NCBI GenBank assembly: GCA_007133495.1
Contig: SLMS01000131.1
Location: 1 to 34,559 of the forward strand
Length of the DNA: 34,559 nucleotides
Origin: Candidatus Sumerlaeota bacterium
GTDB taxonomy: Bacteria; Sumerlaeota; Sumerlaeia; SLMS01
Direction: 5' to 3'
Shown here: positions 18,402 to 28,300 of the stretch, piece after piece
How positions within the stretch are numbered: position 1 is the stretch's first letter
Layout: each line of letters starts with the position of its first letter
Notes under the pieces: generated by a model
Seen by the model: only the letters and a program-made list of their open reading frames with translations
Told to the model about the DNA's origin: nothing
Database searches by the model: none
Made by a program: the position numbers and the translations under genes

Positions 18402-19620
18402 CGAACAACCGTCCCTCCTCAAGGCAGTCGCAAAGTTCTCCATACACGGCCCGCAGCCGCCTCCCGTCCGGCGAGCGGCCCAACCGGCGCAGCAACCGCG
18501 CAGCCAGCGTCCCCCGCGCACCCAGCGTCCGCACGAACGCATTCTCCTGCCCCGTGCGCGAGAACAGGTCCTGCCACAACTCACCGCACGAGCACCCCGG
18601 CCGCAATCCGCTTCCGAGCAAAGCGAGGTACTCCCCGTCAGTCACCCGCGCCTCCCCGCCACAGCCGATCGCCTCTATCAGCAAATCCCGCAGCGGCTCC
18701 ACCGCCGCCCCGGCCTGATCCGCCCACGGGCTCCATCGCTCCTCCACAAGCCCCCGCACCACCGCAACCATCGCCTCCACAACGGCAAGGTCCGCCGCGG
18801 GGCACTCCTGTATATCCAACAGCCGCACCTCGATTGAACCGCGCCCAAAACGTGCGATCGCACCGCGGCTGTTCACGAACTCCTCCCCCACAAGTACCCC
18901 CTCCGGGTCGAGCGGCCCCAGCGCCTCCCAGATCGGCCCGTTGATGACCCGCCCATAGTCCTTCTCCGTATAGACAGGCTCCGGAATCACGTCCCCCGTG
19001 ATGACCGGCACCCGCCGCTGGTTGTGGCGGTAGTAGTCCAGCCGCGTGTCCACAAGCCCCGTCACCCGCCCTCCCGCCACAGGGGAGCTTCCCGCCAGCG
19101 CCGGCAGCAAAGGCAGCACCAGCCGCACCGCCGCGTGCAGCCGGCCGAACTCCGCATCACCGCAGAACGGCAGGTTCACATGCGTGCTCTGCACGTTCGA
19201 CCACCCATGACCCTGGCAGCCAAAAATCCAGTCGTACGCCTCGTACACCGCATTGTATTCGTGCGGCCAAAGGCGCGTCTCCCGCACCGGGTCCATCCAC
19301 GGATGCATGGCCCCCGGCATCAGCCGGCATCCCATTGGCCCCAGCAGCCGGTTCGCCTCCCGCACGCACTTCTGGAAGCCTTCCGCCAACCCGCCGAGCC
19401 CTGCCGCAGGCCCGTTCGTCTTGAACTCCACAACGTGCAGCACCAGCTCGTTCGACCAGGCGAACTCCCCCCGCTCGAACTCGGAGACCGTCCGCCCGCA
19501 CGCAGCCTCGATCAGCCGGTCCGTCAGCGGTGCCACGTTCAGCGAATCCGCCTCTACAATTGCATACTCCAATTCCACCCCGAAGCCCTGGAAAAGGTGC
19601 AGCCGCGCCACCGTGCTCAC
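18388..19620 (-). CDS. Glutamate-cysteine ligase family 2 (GCS2) carboxylate-amine ligase
   Basis: FGVELEYAIVEADSLNVAP (GxExE), WSNELVLHVVEFKTNGP, GCRLMPGAMHPWMDP, GHGWSNVQSTHVNLPF, RGAIARFGRGSIEVRLLDIQECP. Confidence 0.85.
   Translation of the reverse strand: MSTVARLHLFQGFGVELEYAIVEADSLNVAPLTDRLIEAACGRTVSEFERGEFAWSNELVLHVVEFKTNGPAAGLGGLAEGFQKCVREANRLLGPMGCRLMPGAMHPWMDPVRETRLWPHEYNAVYEAYDWIFGCQGHGWSNVQSTHVNLPFCGDAEFGRLHAAVRLVLPLLPALAGSSPVAGGRVTGLVDTRLDYYRHNQRRVPVITGDVIPEPVYTEKDYGRVINGPIWEALGPLDPEGVLVGEEFVNSRGAIARFGRGSIEVRLLDIQECPAADLAVVEAMVAVVRGLVEERWSPWADQAGAAVEPLRDLLIEAIGCGGEARVTDGEYLALLGSGLRPGCSCGELWQDLFSRTGQENAFVRTLGARGTLAARLLRRLGRSPDGRRLRAVYGELCDCLEEGRLFDGVS
18968..18975. repeat. Iterated octamer copy (GTATAGAC)
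   Basis: Exact match; minus-strand coding phase gtc-tat-acg (V-Y-T). Confidence 0.8.
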
Positions 19621-21092
19621 TGGCGCCCTCCCCGCTTCTTCCTCTCCTCGATCCGCGCAAGGAAAACCTCCATCACCTTCTGATAGAGGCCGTCCTTCAG
19701 CAGGCCGTCCTCGAACCCCGCGTCCAGGCTCGGATTGTCGTTAATTTCGATAATATACACCTTGCCCCCCGTCTGCTTCAGATCGACGCCGTACAGCCCG
19801 TCTCCGATAAGGTTAGCCGCCTTCAGCGCGGTATGCACCACCTGCGGAGGAGCCTGCTCCAGCGCCACCTGGTCCACTTCGCCGTACTGTGTCCGGCCCC
19901 GCCCGTCTGTATGCTGAATCTTCCATTGTCGCGGCGCCATGTGGTACTTGCAGACATAGAGCGGCTTCCGGTCCAGTATGCCCACACGCCAGTCGTACTC
20001 CGTCGGCAGAAACTCCTGCGCGATGGCCAGCTCGGACCGCGCGAAGAGCTGCTCCAGCGCACGCCCCATCTCCTCGCGCCCTTCCGCCTTGAAAACGCCC
20101 TGCGAAAATGAACTGTCCGGCTGCTTCAGAATGCACGGAAAGCCGATTTCCCTCTCGATCTCCTCTGTATTGTTGCGGTGCACGATCAACGTCCGTGGCA
20201 TGGCGATACCGTGCCGCGCCAGCAACTCCGCAAGGAATACCTTGTTCGTGCACAGCAAAATCGAATCCGGATCGTCAATCACCACAAGCCCCTCTGCCGC
20301 CGCCCGTTGCGCGAAGCGATACGTGTGGTGATGCACGTTCGTCGTCTCGCGTATGAACAGCGCATCGAACTCTGCCAGCCGGCCGTAATCCTCCCGCCCG
20401 ATCGTCTCCACGTAGAAACCGAGCTTCTCCGCTGCGCGCTGAAACTTCCGCAGCGCCTTCTCGTTCGACGGCGGGTACTTCTCCGCCGGATTGCACAAAA
20501 TCGCAAGATCGTACCGCGTCACCGGCCGGCGGGGGCTCCGGTGGCGGCCCTTCTCGAAAAACTCCGCCGCGAAAAAAATCACACTCGGCCAGTGCTCGTC
20601 CGGAATATCGCTCACCGCCACCGGCCTCAGGCTTTGCAGCAACCACTTTCCCCCCGGCGTCCGCACCATTTTCGCCCGCAGCAGCGGAGCCGGAAACTGC
20701 CGGAAAAGGCTCATGCTCAGCCGGTCGTAATGCTTCGCCACGTTCTTCCCGAAATAGATACTCAACGTGAACTTGTTCGTCTGGATATGCGAAAGGCTCT
20801 TCTGGATCAGGTCGTCCAGCTCCTGCGACCAGAAGCGCAGCATCGTCAGCGACTTCATGTCCTGGATCGACGACACGCTCGGCAACGGCCGGTGGCCCCG
20901 CGCCGTCGCCAACAGCGACACGTAATAACCAAGACTCTGGTACTGATACGAACGGCAGAGATTCTGCACCCGCACGCCCCGCCGCCGCCCGTACCGCGGA
21001 TCGGTCAGGTAATGACGCGCCGGTACGATCTCCACACCCGGAATCTCCTCCGGCCAATCCTTCGGGCTATCGACGACGAACAGAATGTCCAT
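19617..21092 (-). CDS. RimK-type ATP-grasp ligase with RLAN-like N-terminal domain
   Basis: N-terminal MDILFVVDSPKDWPEEIPGVEIVPARHYL...; ATP-grasp IGFPCILKQPDSSFSQGVFKA, IAQEFLPTEYDWRVGILDRKPLYVCKYHMA, GLYGVDLKQTGGKVYIIEINDNPSLDAGFED. 4-nt overlap with the next gene. Confidence 0.88.
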   Translation of the reverse strand: MDILFVVDSPKDWPEEIPGVEIVPARHYLTDPRYGRRRGVRVQNLCRSYQYQSLGYYVSLLATARGHRPLPSVSSIQDMKSLTMLRFWSQELDDLIQKSLSHIQTNKFTLSIYFGKNVAKHYDRLSMSLFRQFPAPLLRAKMVRTPGGKWLLQSLRPVAVSDIPDEHWPSVIFFAAEFFEKGRHRSPRRPVTRYDLAILCNPAEKYPPSNEKALRKFQRAAEKLGFYVETIGREDYGRLAEFDALFIRETTNVHHHTYRFAQRAAAEGLVVIDDPDSILLCTNKVFLAELLARHGIAMPRTLIVHRNNTEEIEREIGFPCILKQPDSSFSQGVFKAEGREEMGRALEQLFARSELAIAQEFLPTEYDWRVGILDRKPLYVCKYHMAPRQWKIQHTDGRGRTQYGEVDQVALEQAPPQVVHTALKAANLIGDGLYGVDLKQTGGKVYIIEINDNPSLDAGFEDGLLKDGLYQKVMEVFLARIEERKKRGGRQ

Positions 21093-21993
21093 TAATTCTT
21101 CCCGCCTGGCGTGGGGTGCCCGGCTCTACTACCAGCAGGTTCGCATCATAAGTCAGAATCCCAAGCAGGATCGAGGTAATGACCCGCTCGATCGGCAGCT
21201 CGTAAATACGGTCCTCCCCGATCGGGTTCGGCGTCAGCGGGTCCGCCACCAGCACCGTCCGCTCAGTCTTGTTGTACCCGCACAGCACCACAAAATGCCC
21301 CTGAGGCTCGCCCCGCAGGTCGTCCGGGCTTGAGTCCGGCAGCTCCCGCGCTTCCTGGTATAGATACGTCGAACTCAGTCCTGTCAGGATCGGGACCGAC
21401 TGCTTCAGGAAGCGCCGGATCAGCCGCGCCGTCAGCTCCTCGAAGTAAATCCGCCCCCCCGCCTCCAGAAACTCAAGGTACGCCTTCGTCGCCCGCTGCA
21501 GCCGCTTGTTACCCTTCTTGTGTTCCGCCTGCGCCCGCAGCCGCTCCCCCAGCTCCTTCCTGCCACCGGGAAACCACGTCGGGTCGAACACCTCAAGGTT
21601 GTACGTATAGATACGCGCCCGATAACCCCGCCCCAGCGCATGGTTCCCCAACAGAACCGCCAGCGTGCCCCCGCCCTCCAGCATCGCCGTCTGCGCCATC
21701 ACCTCCTCCAGCTCCACCGCATCCCCATGGTAGCGGTACACCGCATGAAGGCACGTTGGCCCGCATGCCGTATCGTTTGGCTGGGCCTGAATTTCAAACT
21801 GAAGACGCGTTTCCAAGGAGGGTCTCCGCCGGGCGTGCAGACGCGAAAAACGTCTTCCTCCCTTCCGTGCCGGTTCAAGGCCATTCAGCACACAGCCCAG
21901 TCCAATCGCCATCAGGAAAAACCTCAGGCCGGCAAACCCTCTCCTTGCCCTCCGCCGCCCCCTCAACTCCCCTGACCCTTCGGACCCGTTCAC
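21067..21993 (-). CDS. C39-like papain-fold peptidase
   Basis: QAQPNDTACGPTCLHAVYRYHG (catalytic Cys region), GHFVVLCGYNKTERTVLVADPLTP (His/Asp region). Start uncertain: GTG at 21993 with hydrophobic leader, or TTG at 21816 preceded by GGAG. Confidence 0.8.
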   Translation of the reverse strand: MNGSEGSGELRGRRRARRGFAGLRFFLMAIGLGCVLNGLEPARKGGRRFSRLHARRRPSLETRLQFEIQAQPNDTACGPTCLHAVYRYHGDAVELEEVMAQTAMLEGGGTLAVLLGNHALGRGYRARIYTYNLEVFDPTWFPGGRKELGERLRAQAEHKKGNKRLQRATKAYLEFLEAGGRIYFEELTARLIRRFLKQSVPILTGLSSTYLYQEARELPDSSPDDLRGEPQGHFVVLCGYNKTERTVLVADPLTPNPIGEDRIYELPIERVITSILLGILTYDANLLVVEPGTPRQAGRINGHSVRRR

Positions 21994-22041
21994 CCCTTCG
22001 GAAACACACCGAAACTCCCAGGATCACCACTCCACCCCGAC

Positions 22042-22953
22042 ATGGCCGAACCCCACAATCAGGAAAAAATCCCCCTCCTGCTCGCCCTCGGCAAGCCCGA
22101 CGAAGCGGCCCTTTTGGAACAGCACCTCCTCAAGAGGTTCGGAGGCGCCTTGGAAATCTACCGCGCCCCCTCCGGCTTCGACGCCATGTCCCTGGCCATG
22201 AATCAGCCCCGCGCCGTCCTCCTCGATCAGCGCCTCCCCGACGTCCTTGGCCTCGACATGATCGAGCCCGTCCGCGAGCAGATCGGAAACGACAACTACA
22301 TCATCTTTGTCGGCGGCACCGGCAAGGCAGGCATACGCCCCGGCATGAGGGACGAAGCACTCCGCCGCGGCGCAAACGCCCTCTTCGACCGGCCCGTCAA
22401 GATCGACATACTCCTCGATACCCTCCACAAACTACTCTACCCAAAGCCCCCCGAGCACCCCCACCTCCACGGCCTCGAACTCATCGACCTCATACAGGCC
22501 TACCACAACAAGCGCGTGGACCGCACCATCCGCATCTTCGGCTCCGCAAACCGCGTCGGCTCGATCTACATGCTCGCCGGCGAGGTCACCCACATCGAGT
22601 GCGGCCCCGAACTCGGCTTCACGGCCATGCTCGACCTCATGTCATGGACGCAGGGCGTCATCGAAGTGTACGACGCCTGCCTCTCCGCAGAGCGCACCAA
22701 CAAGCTCCCCACCCAGAGCCTCATCCTCGACGCCGCACGCGCCATCGACGAAGGCAGCCAAGGCGGCATCACCGCAGAGCACGACCCCACCGGCCAGCTC
22801 TTCGGCGAGGACATCCACGACGAGGAACTCTCCTTCGAGGCCCTCGACGCAGAAGAAGACTCCGGGGAGCACAGCCAACCGCCCCCCCAACACCAGGAAG
22901 ACGATCCGCTCGACTTTGGATTTCTCGACGAGGAGGAACAGCCCGGACGTTGA
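22042..22953 (+). CDS. Response-regulator-like receiver fused to DUF4388 (PATAN-like), acidic C-terminal tail
   Basis: AVLLDQRLPDVLGLDMIEPVREQ...FVGGTGKAG...ANALFDRPVKIDILLDTLHKLL; then LIQAYHNKRVDRTIRIFGSANRVGSIYMLAGEVTHIECGPELGFTAMLDLMSWTQGVIEV; tail DDPLDFGFLDEEEQPGR. Confidence 0.78.
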   Translation: MAEPHNQEKIPLLLALGKPDEAALLEQHLLKRFGGALEIYRAPSGFDAMSLAMNQPRAVLLDQRLPDVLGLDMIEPVREQIGNDNYIIFVGGTGKAGIRPGMRDEALRRGANALFDRPVKIDILLDTLHKLLYPKPPEHPHLHGLELIDLIQAYHNKRVDRTIRIFGSANRVGSIYMLAGEVTHIECGPELGFTAMLDLMSWTQGVIEVYDACLSAERTNKLPTQSLILDAARAIDEGSQGGITAEHDPTGQLFGEDIHDEELSFEALDAEEDSGEHSQPPPQHQEDDPLDFGFLDEEEQPGR

Positions 22954-22959
22954 GGCCCC

Positions 22960-23373
22960 TCAGGCCGCCGCGCTCTCAGGCTCCTCCAGTTTCAGCACCG
23001 GATGCGTGCTCCGGCATGGCGCAGGGTGCGCCACCTCCGGCTCCTCCAGCAGCGGACGGAAAAGCGACCCGAGCGCTTCCATCAACGCGCCCAACCGTAA
23101 TCCCTCGAAAGTCTCCGGGTAATTTTCCAAATAACCACGCGCAGAACGCCACAGCTTCCGCGCTCCGGAGCGGTTACCCCGCTCCCAGTGAAGCAGTGCC
23201 ACCGCCGCCTGAATAAGTCCCTTGTAGAAATTCTTGAACGGAGGCACCTCCACCACCCACAGGTCCTCCAGCACCTCGTGCGCCTCGAAGTAATCCCGTT
23301 CGTTAAACAAGTGTATGAAGTTACGGTACTCCGCAGGCCAATCGACTCTTTCCATTCGGGGGCAAGACTCCAT
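22960..23373 (-). CDS. DUF309 domain protein
   Basis: FIHLFNERDYFEAHEVLEDLWVVEVPPFKNFYKGLIQAAVALLHWERGNRSGARKLW. Start may be the internal Met at 23355. Confidence 0.85.
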   Translation of the reverse strand: MESCPRMERVDWPAEYRNFIHLFNERDYFEAHEVLEDLWVVEVPPFKNFYKGLIQAAVALLHWERGNRSGARKLWRSARGYLENYPETFEGLRLGALMEALGSLFRPLLEEPEVAHPAPCRSTHPVLKLEEPESAAA

Positions 23374-23499
23374 TGCGCAAGGTTTATTGCTTGACGAGCC
23401 TGGGTGCCGTCAACGCAACGGCCCTTTCCGTTGACCGCCCGGGCCGTTGCCGCCACACAGCACAGCCCATGCCCGGACAACGCCCGCCAAGGTAGCCAG

Positions 23500-24753
23500 A
23501 TGACCCCGTCAGTTCAACAGGAAGCTCCCCCCACGTCTCCCGCGGGGCCGCTACCCCTCGCCCGCCTCACCATCACCGGCGTCTTCATGGGCTTGGCCAA
23601 CCTCATCCCCGGCGTCAGCGGCGGCACCATGGTTCTGGCCCTCGGTCTTTACCGCGAATTCATCGGCGCCGTCTCTGAAATAACCCGCCTGCGCTTCGCC
23701 GCGAGACCTCTCATCGTCCTGGCCATGCTCTTCGGCCTCGCTGCCGCCACCATCCTCGGCCTTGCCGGAGTCATCGAATTCCTCCTGGAGACCTTCAAAC
23801 CCGGCATGTTGGCTCTCTTTGTCGGCATGACCCTCGGCGGAGCTCCCATGCTCTACCGCCAGCTCCGCCCCATCAACCTCTCCTCCGCACTCTTTGCCGG
23901 CGCCGGCCTTGCCCTCATGGCTGTTATTGCCTTTGGCCTTCAGCCCGACCTCCGCACCCCTGGCTGGGGGTGGTTCTTCGCCGCAGGGCTCGTTGGCAGC
24001 TCCGCCATGATCCTTCCCGGCATCTCCGGCAGCTACCTGCTCCTCGTCCTCGGCCTCTATCTCCCGGTTATCTCTGGCATCTCGGACCTCCGCGCCGCCC
24101 TTACCGAACGCGACATCTCCCAGCTTATCGCCGTCGGCTACGGCTTGGTCCTCCCCGTCGGTCTTGGCCTCGTGGCGGGGGTCGTTGCGCTCTCCAACCT
24201 CCTCAAATTCTTCCTAGAACGCTACGAGCGCCCCACCACTGCCCTCCTCCTCGGCCTGCTCCTGGGCGCCGTCCTCGGCCTCTACCCCTTTCAGGACACC
24301 AGCCTCGACCGCCTCCCGCGCTACGCCGTCAGCGACAACGGCCGGCCCGGCGAGGGCGAACTGCGCATCATCGGCTTCGGCTGGGAGCAAGGTACCGGCG
24401 GCCCCATCGAACGCCAACTGCAGCACCTCCCCTCGGACCTGCTCGAAGTGGAAATACTCGAGACCGCCACGGACCGCGCCCCCACGGTCGCCGACGTGCA
24501 GGCAGCACGCGAAACCAGCGCCGTCATCATCGCCTACGACGTCCGCATCCCCCGCGAAGTCCGCCAGGAAACCAGCGACCGCGACGCCGGCCGCGTGCCG
24601 CTCTACATCGTTCCAGACACTGAACTTACGTTCCCCCGCGGCGTCCTCGCCCTATTCCTTGCCGCTGGCGGATTCCTCTTCACCTTCTCGCTCGGCCGGC
24701 TCAAAAACTCCTCACGACCACCGGCCACCGAAAACCCGCCCACCGCGCAGTAA
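23500..24753 (+). CDS. DUF368 family membrane protein (PopT-type polyprenyl-phosphate transporter)
   Basis: GVFMGLANLIPGVSGGTMVLALGLYREFI, GMTLGGAPMLYRQL, GLVGSSAMILPGISGSYLLLVLGLY are DUF368 signatures. Start at ATG 23500. Confidence 0.88.
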   Translation: MTPSVQQEAPPTSPAGPLPLARLTITGVFMGLANLIPGVSGGTMVLALGLYREFIGAVSEITRLRFAARPLIVLAMLFGLAAATILGLAGVIEFLLETFKPGMLALFVGMTLGGAPMLYRQLRPINLSSALFAGAGLALMAVIAFGLQPDLRTPGWGWFFAAGLVGSSAMILPGISGSYLLLVLGLYLPVISGISDLRAALTERDISQLIAVGYGLVLPVGLGLVAGVVALSNLLKFFLERYERPTTALLLGLLLGAVLGLYPFQDTSLDRLPRYAVSDNGRPGEGELRIIGFGWEQGTGGPIERQLQHLPSDLLEVEILETATDRAPTVADVQAARETSAVIIAYDVRIPREVRQETSDRDAGRVPLYIVPDTELTFPRGVLALFLAAGGFLFTFSLGRLKNSSRPPATENPPTAQ

Positions 24754-24801
24754 ACCTGCCGGCCTCCGGCGAAGTCAAATCACTACAGGGAAGCACGAAC
24801 C

Positions 24802-25260
24802 ATGATTGAAGGGGTCAAAGTCAAGCGCCTCACGGTACATTGCGACGAGCGTGGCAGGCTCATGGAAATGCTCCGGGCAGACGATCCCGGCCTCGATACC
24901 CGCTTCGGCCAAGTTTACATGACCACCGCCTACCCCGGCACTGTCAAAGCATGGCACTACCATCGCCTCCAGACGGACCACTTCGTCTGCCCCGTCGGCA
25001 TGATCAAACTTGTGCTCCACGACAACCGCGAGGACTCCGCCACCAAAGGCGAGACAAACGAGTTCTTCCTCGGTGTCCACAACCCCATCCTCGTCGAAAT
25101 CCCCCCCCTCGTTTACCACGGATTCAAGTGCATCTCCGAAACCGAAGCTCTCGTCATCAACACCGTCACCGAATGCTACAACCACGAACAGCCCGACGAG
25201 TACCGGATTCCACCACATTCGGGAGAAATACCCTATGAGTGGGGAAGAAAAGACGGCTGA
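24802..25260 (+). CDS. RmlC-like cupin (dTDP-4-dehydrorhamnose 3,5-epimerase-related)
   Basis: DERGRLMEMLRADDP...FGQVYMTTAYPGTVKAWHYHRLQTDHFVCPVGMIKLVLHDNREDS...LVEIPPLVYHGFKCIS. Confidence 0.85.
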   Translation: MIEGVKVKRLTVHCDERGRLMEMLRADDPGLDTRFGQVYMTTAYPGTVKAWHYHRLQTDHFVCPVGMIKLVLHDNREDSATKGETNEFFLGVHNPILVEIPPLVYHGFKCISETEALVINTVTECYNHEQPDEYRIPPHSGEIPYEWGRKDG

Positions 25261-25395
25261 AATCCGTGAGATTCCCTTGATGGTCTGATTCTCGCGGGCA
25301 CAAACTCCTCGGGGATCGGAATCGATCGCCGGGGGGCTATCATGCCCCGCACCCGGCAACAAGACTTCTCGAAGGGAGAAGGCAACACCATTACA

Positions 25396-28300
25396 ATGCC
25401 CTCCAAGGGTCGCCCACCTTCCTGGCCATTTGCGGCACTGCTCGTTCTCGGGCTCGTAGTGCTGGTGGGATGGCTGTTTCTCAATGGCACCCCGGCCCCC
25501 GAAGAGGACACCCCGGAGACCACTGCGGAGCTTCCCCGGCAGCCCGAACGCGGGCCCCTCATCCCCGAGATGCGAATGGGCATGGACCGGTCGCCCGCCG
25601 CACAGGCCTATCGCGAGGAACTCCGCCAGCAGCGCGAAGCCGAAGCACCCCCGCCCGAACCCGAAGAAGAACCCGAAGAGGGCGAATACCCCCCGACCGA
25701 GGAATACACCCCCCCCGAGCCCATCGAAATCGCCCTTGAGATGGAGCCCGGCGAGCTTATCGGCTGGGTCAACGACGAGCACGGCGCACCCCTCCAGGAC
25801 GTCAGAATCGCCCTCAAGTACGAAGAAGCCGTCGAGGACGGTGTCGAGCCCCCCACGCCCGAAACACGGTCCACCGAAAACGGCCTCTTCACCGTCGAGG
25901 AAATCCCCCCCGGCCCCTGGACCGTCACCGCACGCAAGGACAACTACGCCAAGGTCGCCCAGACCGCCGTCCAGATACCCTCCGGCTCGCAGGCAGGTCC
26001 CATCACCCTGCGCATGGAGCCTGAACTCGTCCTCAAAGGGACCGTCCGCGCGCGGGACGAAGTGCTCCCCGGCGCACAGGTCAGCGTCTTTCGCGACCTG
26101 CTGACGATAAACAGCCGCGGCGAAGTCTCCCGCGTCCGCGTGGACTACGGCGGCACGTCCACCGACGGCGAAGGCGCCTTCGAAATACGCAGGCTCCCCG
26201 AAGCTGCCCTCACCCTGCGCGTCCGCTCTCCGGGCTACGCACGCCTCCAGGAGCGCATCCCCATGCGCCCGGACATGTCCGCCCTGCAGCTCACCCTCCG
26301 CCCCGAAGCCACTCTCGGTGGAACCGTGCGCGGCTCCCTCGGCCAAGCCGTCGAAGGCGCCGAACTCACTCTCCGCCAGCCCGACGTCGGCGGCGAGTCC
26401 GGCGAAGTCGCCAAGACAACAAGCGGCGAGAACGGCACCTTCCTCTTCAGGGAACTCCCCAGCGGCCGCGACTACCATCTGCACGCCAAAGCCGAGAACT
26501 ACGCTCCCGCCGGGCCCATCGAAGTCTCCAGCGGCACCAGCACCAATGTCATTAACCTCGACTCCGGCGGCATCATCACCGGCCGCGTCGCCAACTTCGA
26601 CACCGGCGCCCCCATGGCCTCCATCGGCGTCGTCGCCATCTCCGCAAACGAAGACCGCCGGCGCACCGCCCTCTGGACGAAGACAAACAGCCGCGGCGAA
26701 TACCGCATTACCCGCCTCCCCGCCGGCGACTACAACGTCGCCATCGTCAATGACAGCCTCACCTCCGAACCCAAGTCCGGCGTTCAGGTCGATCACAACT
26801 CCACCACAGAAGGCATCGACTTCTCCATCTACCCCGGCCTTCAGCTAAGGGGATACGTCGTTGACGGCGAGACAGGTGATCCCCTCCAGGACGCCCGCGT
26901 CACCGTCAAGAGCCTCGTCGGGCCCGAACTGCTCACCGCAAAGGAAACCACCACCTTCACCGAAGGCTCGGGCATCTTCCGCTTCCCGAACATGCCCCAG
27001 GGGCTCTACACCTTCGAAGCCAGCCTCGACGGCTACATGCGCGGCGCCGGTGAGGAAGGCTCCGTCCGCGTCGAAGCACTCCGCGGCACCGACCCCGAAC
27101 CCGTTGACATCAAACTCTATCGCGGCGGCCGCATCGAAGGCTACGTCAACAGCGCGGGGGGCAACCCCATCCCCAATGCCACCGTCCAGCTCTTCCGCGC
27201 TGGGGGGTCTCCCGGCCGCATCCGCGAACGGGACTTCTTCACAAGCACCGACAGTGGCGGGCACTTCGAAATGGAAGGCATCCCCATCCACGACGAGGTC
27301 CACCTGCATGTCACCGCATGGGCCGAAGGCCACACAAAGGCCCGCAGCGAACGCGTCATCCTAAACCGCGACCAGAGCAGCCGCACCGTCGAACTCGTCC
27401 TCGGTGCGGGCCAGACGCTGCAGGCCACCGTCAGGTCCTCAACCGGCGAAGGCCTCTCCGATGCCGACGTCCGCCTCAGTCACTCCGACTTCAGCGACCC
27501 GGACCCTTCTACCTGGCGCCAGCGCGAAAGCGAAGACGGCCGATACAGCTTCGAAAACATCCCCTTCGGCCGCGTCCGCGTAAACGCAAGCCGCGACGGA
27601 TATCTTCCCGCCGGTGGCAACGTCAACGTGGAGTCGCGCGGCATCGCCGAGATCGAACTCACCCTCGACCCCGCGCAACGCATCACCGGCAGGGTTTACG
27701 ACGACCAACTGAACACCCTCCGCTCCGGCCGCGTGGACGCACGCGCAGAACGCGGGGCACGGGGCTCAGGCCGCTCAAACATCGACTCCGAGGGCCGCTT
27801 CGATATCGACACCATCGGCGAAGGCACCTTCCTCCTCGAAGTCAACACCGACATCTCCACCTCCACCGGCAACCGCCGCTTCACCTGGGGCTTTCCCGGC
27901 AACGAACCCAACATGGGCCTCTCCGACGTCATCCTCGTCGTGCCCGCCGGCGGCGGCCTCGAAGGAAAGGTCTTCCTCCCCGACTCCGAAGGCCCGCCCG
28001 CGCGCTTCTCCATCCGCGTGCGCGGCAGCTATACTGATGACGCAGGCCGCAACCGCAGCATCAACGAAAGCCACAACTTCAGCGGCACTGACCGTTGGCG
28101 CTTCGAAAAGCTCCCGCCAGGCGAGTACAACGTCACCGCAAGCGCCCCCAACTACCTCCCCGTCACCGTCGGCCCCTTCGAAGTGGGCTCCGACGGCGTC
28201 TATACTGCTGGCACCATCTCCCTCCATCCGGGCGGCGCCGTCCGCTTCCGTGCCGTGCACTCCCGGACCCAGGAGGCCATCGGAGGCGTCCTCGGCCGCC

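Noticed and set aside
21330-23216. 628-aa plus-strand ORF
   Set aside because: Pro/Arg/Ser low-complexity translation overlapping the C39 gene and out of frame with REC-DUF4388; GC-driven spurious ORF.
24775-26796. 673-aa minus-strand ORF
   Set aside because: Gly/Ala/Asp/Phe-rich artefact antisense to the cupin and CarboxypepD_reg genes; no recognisable family.
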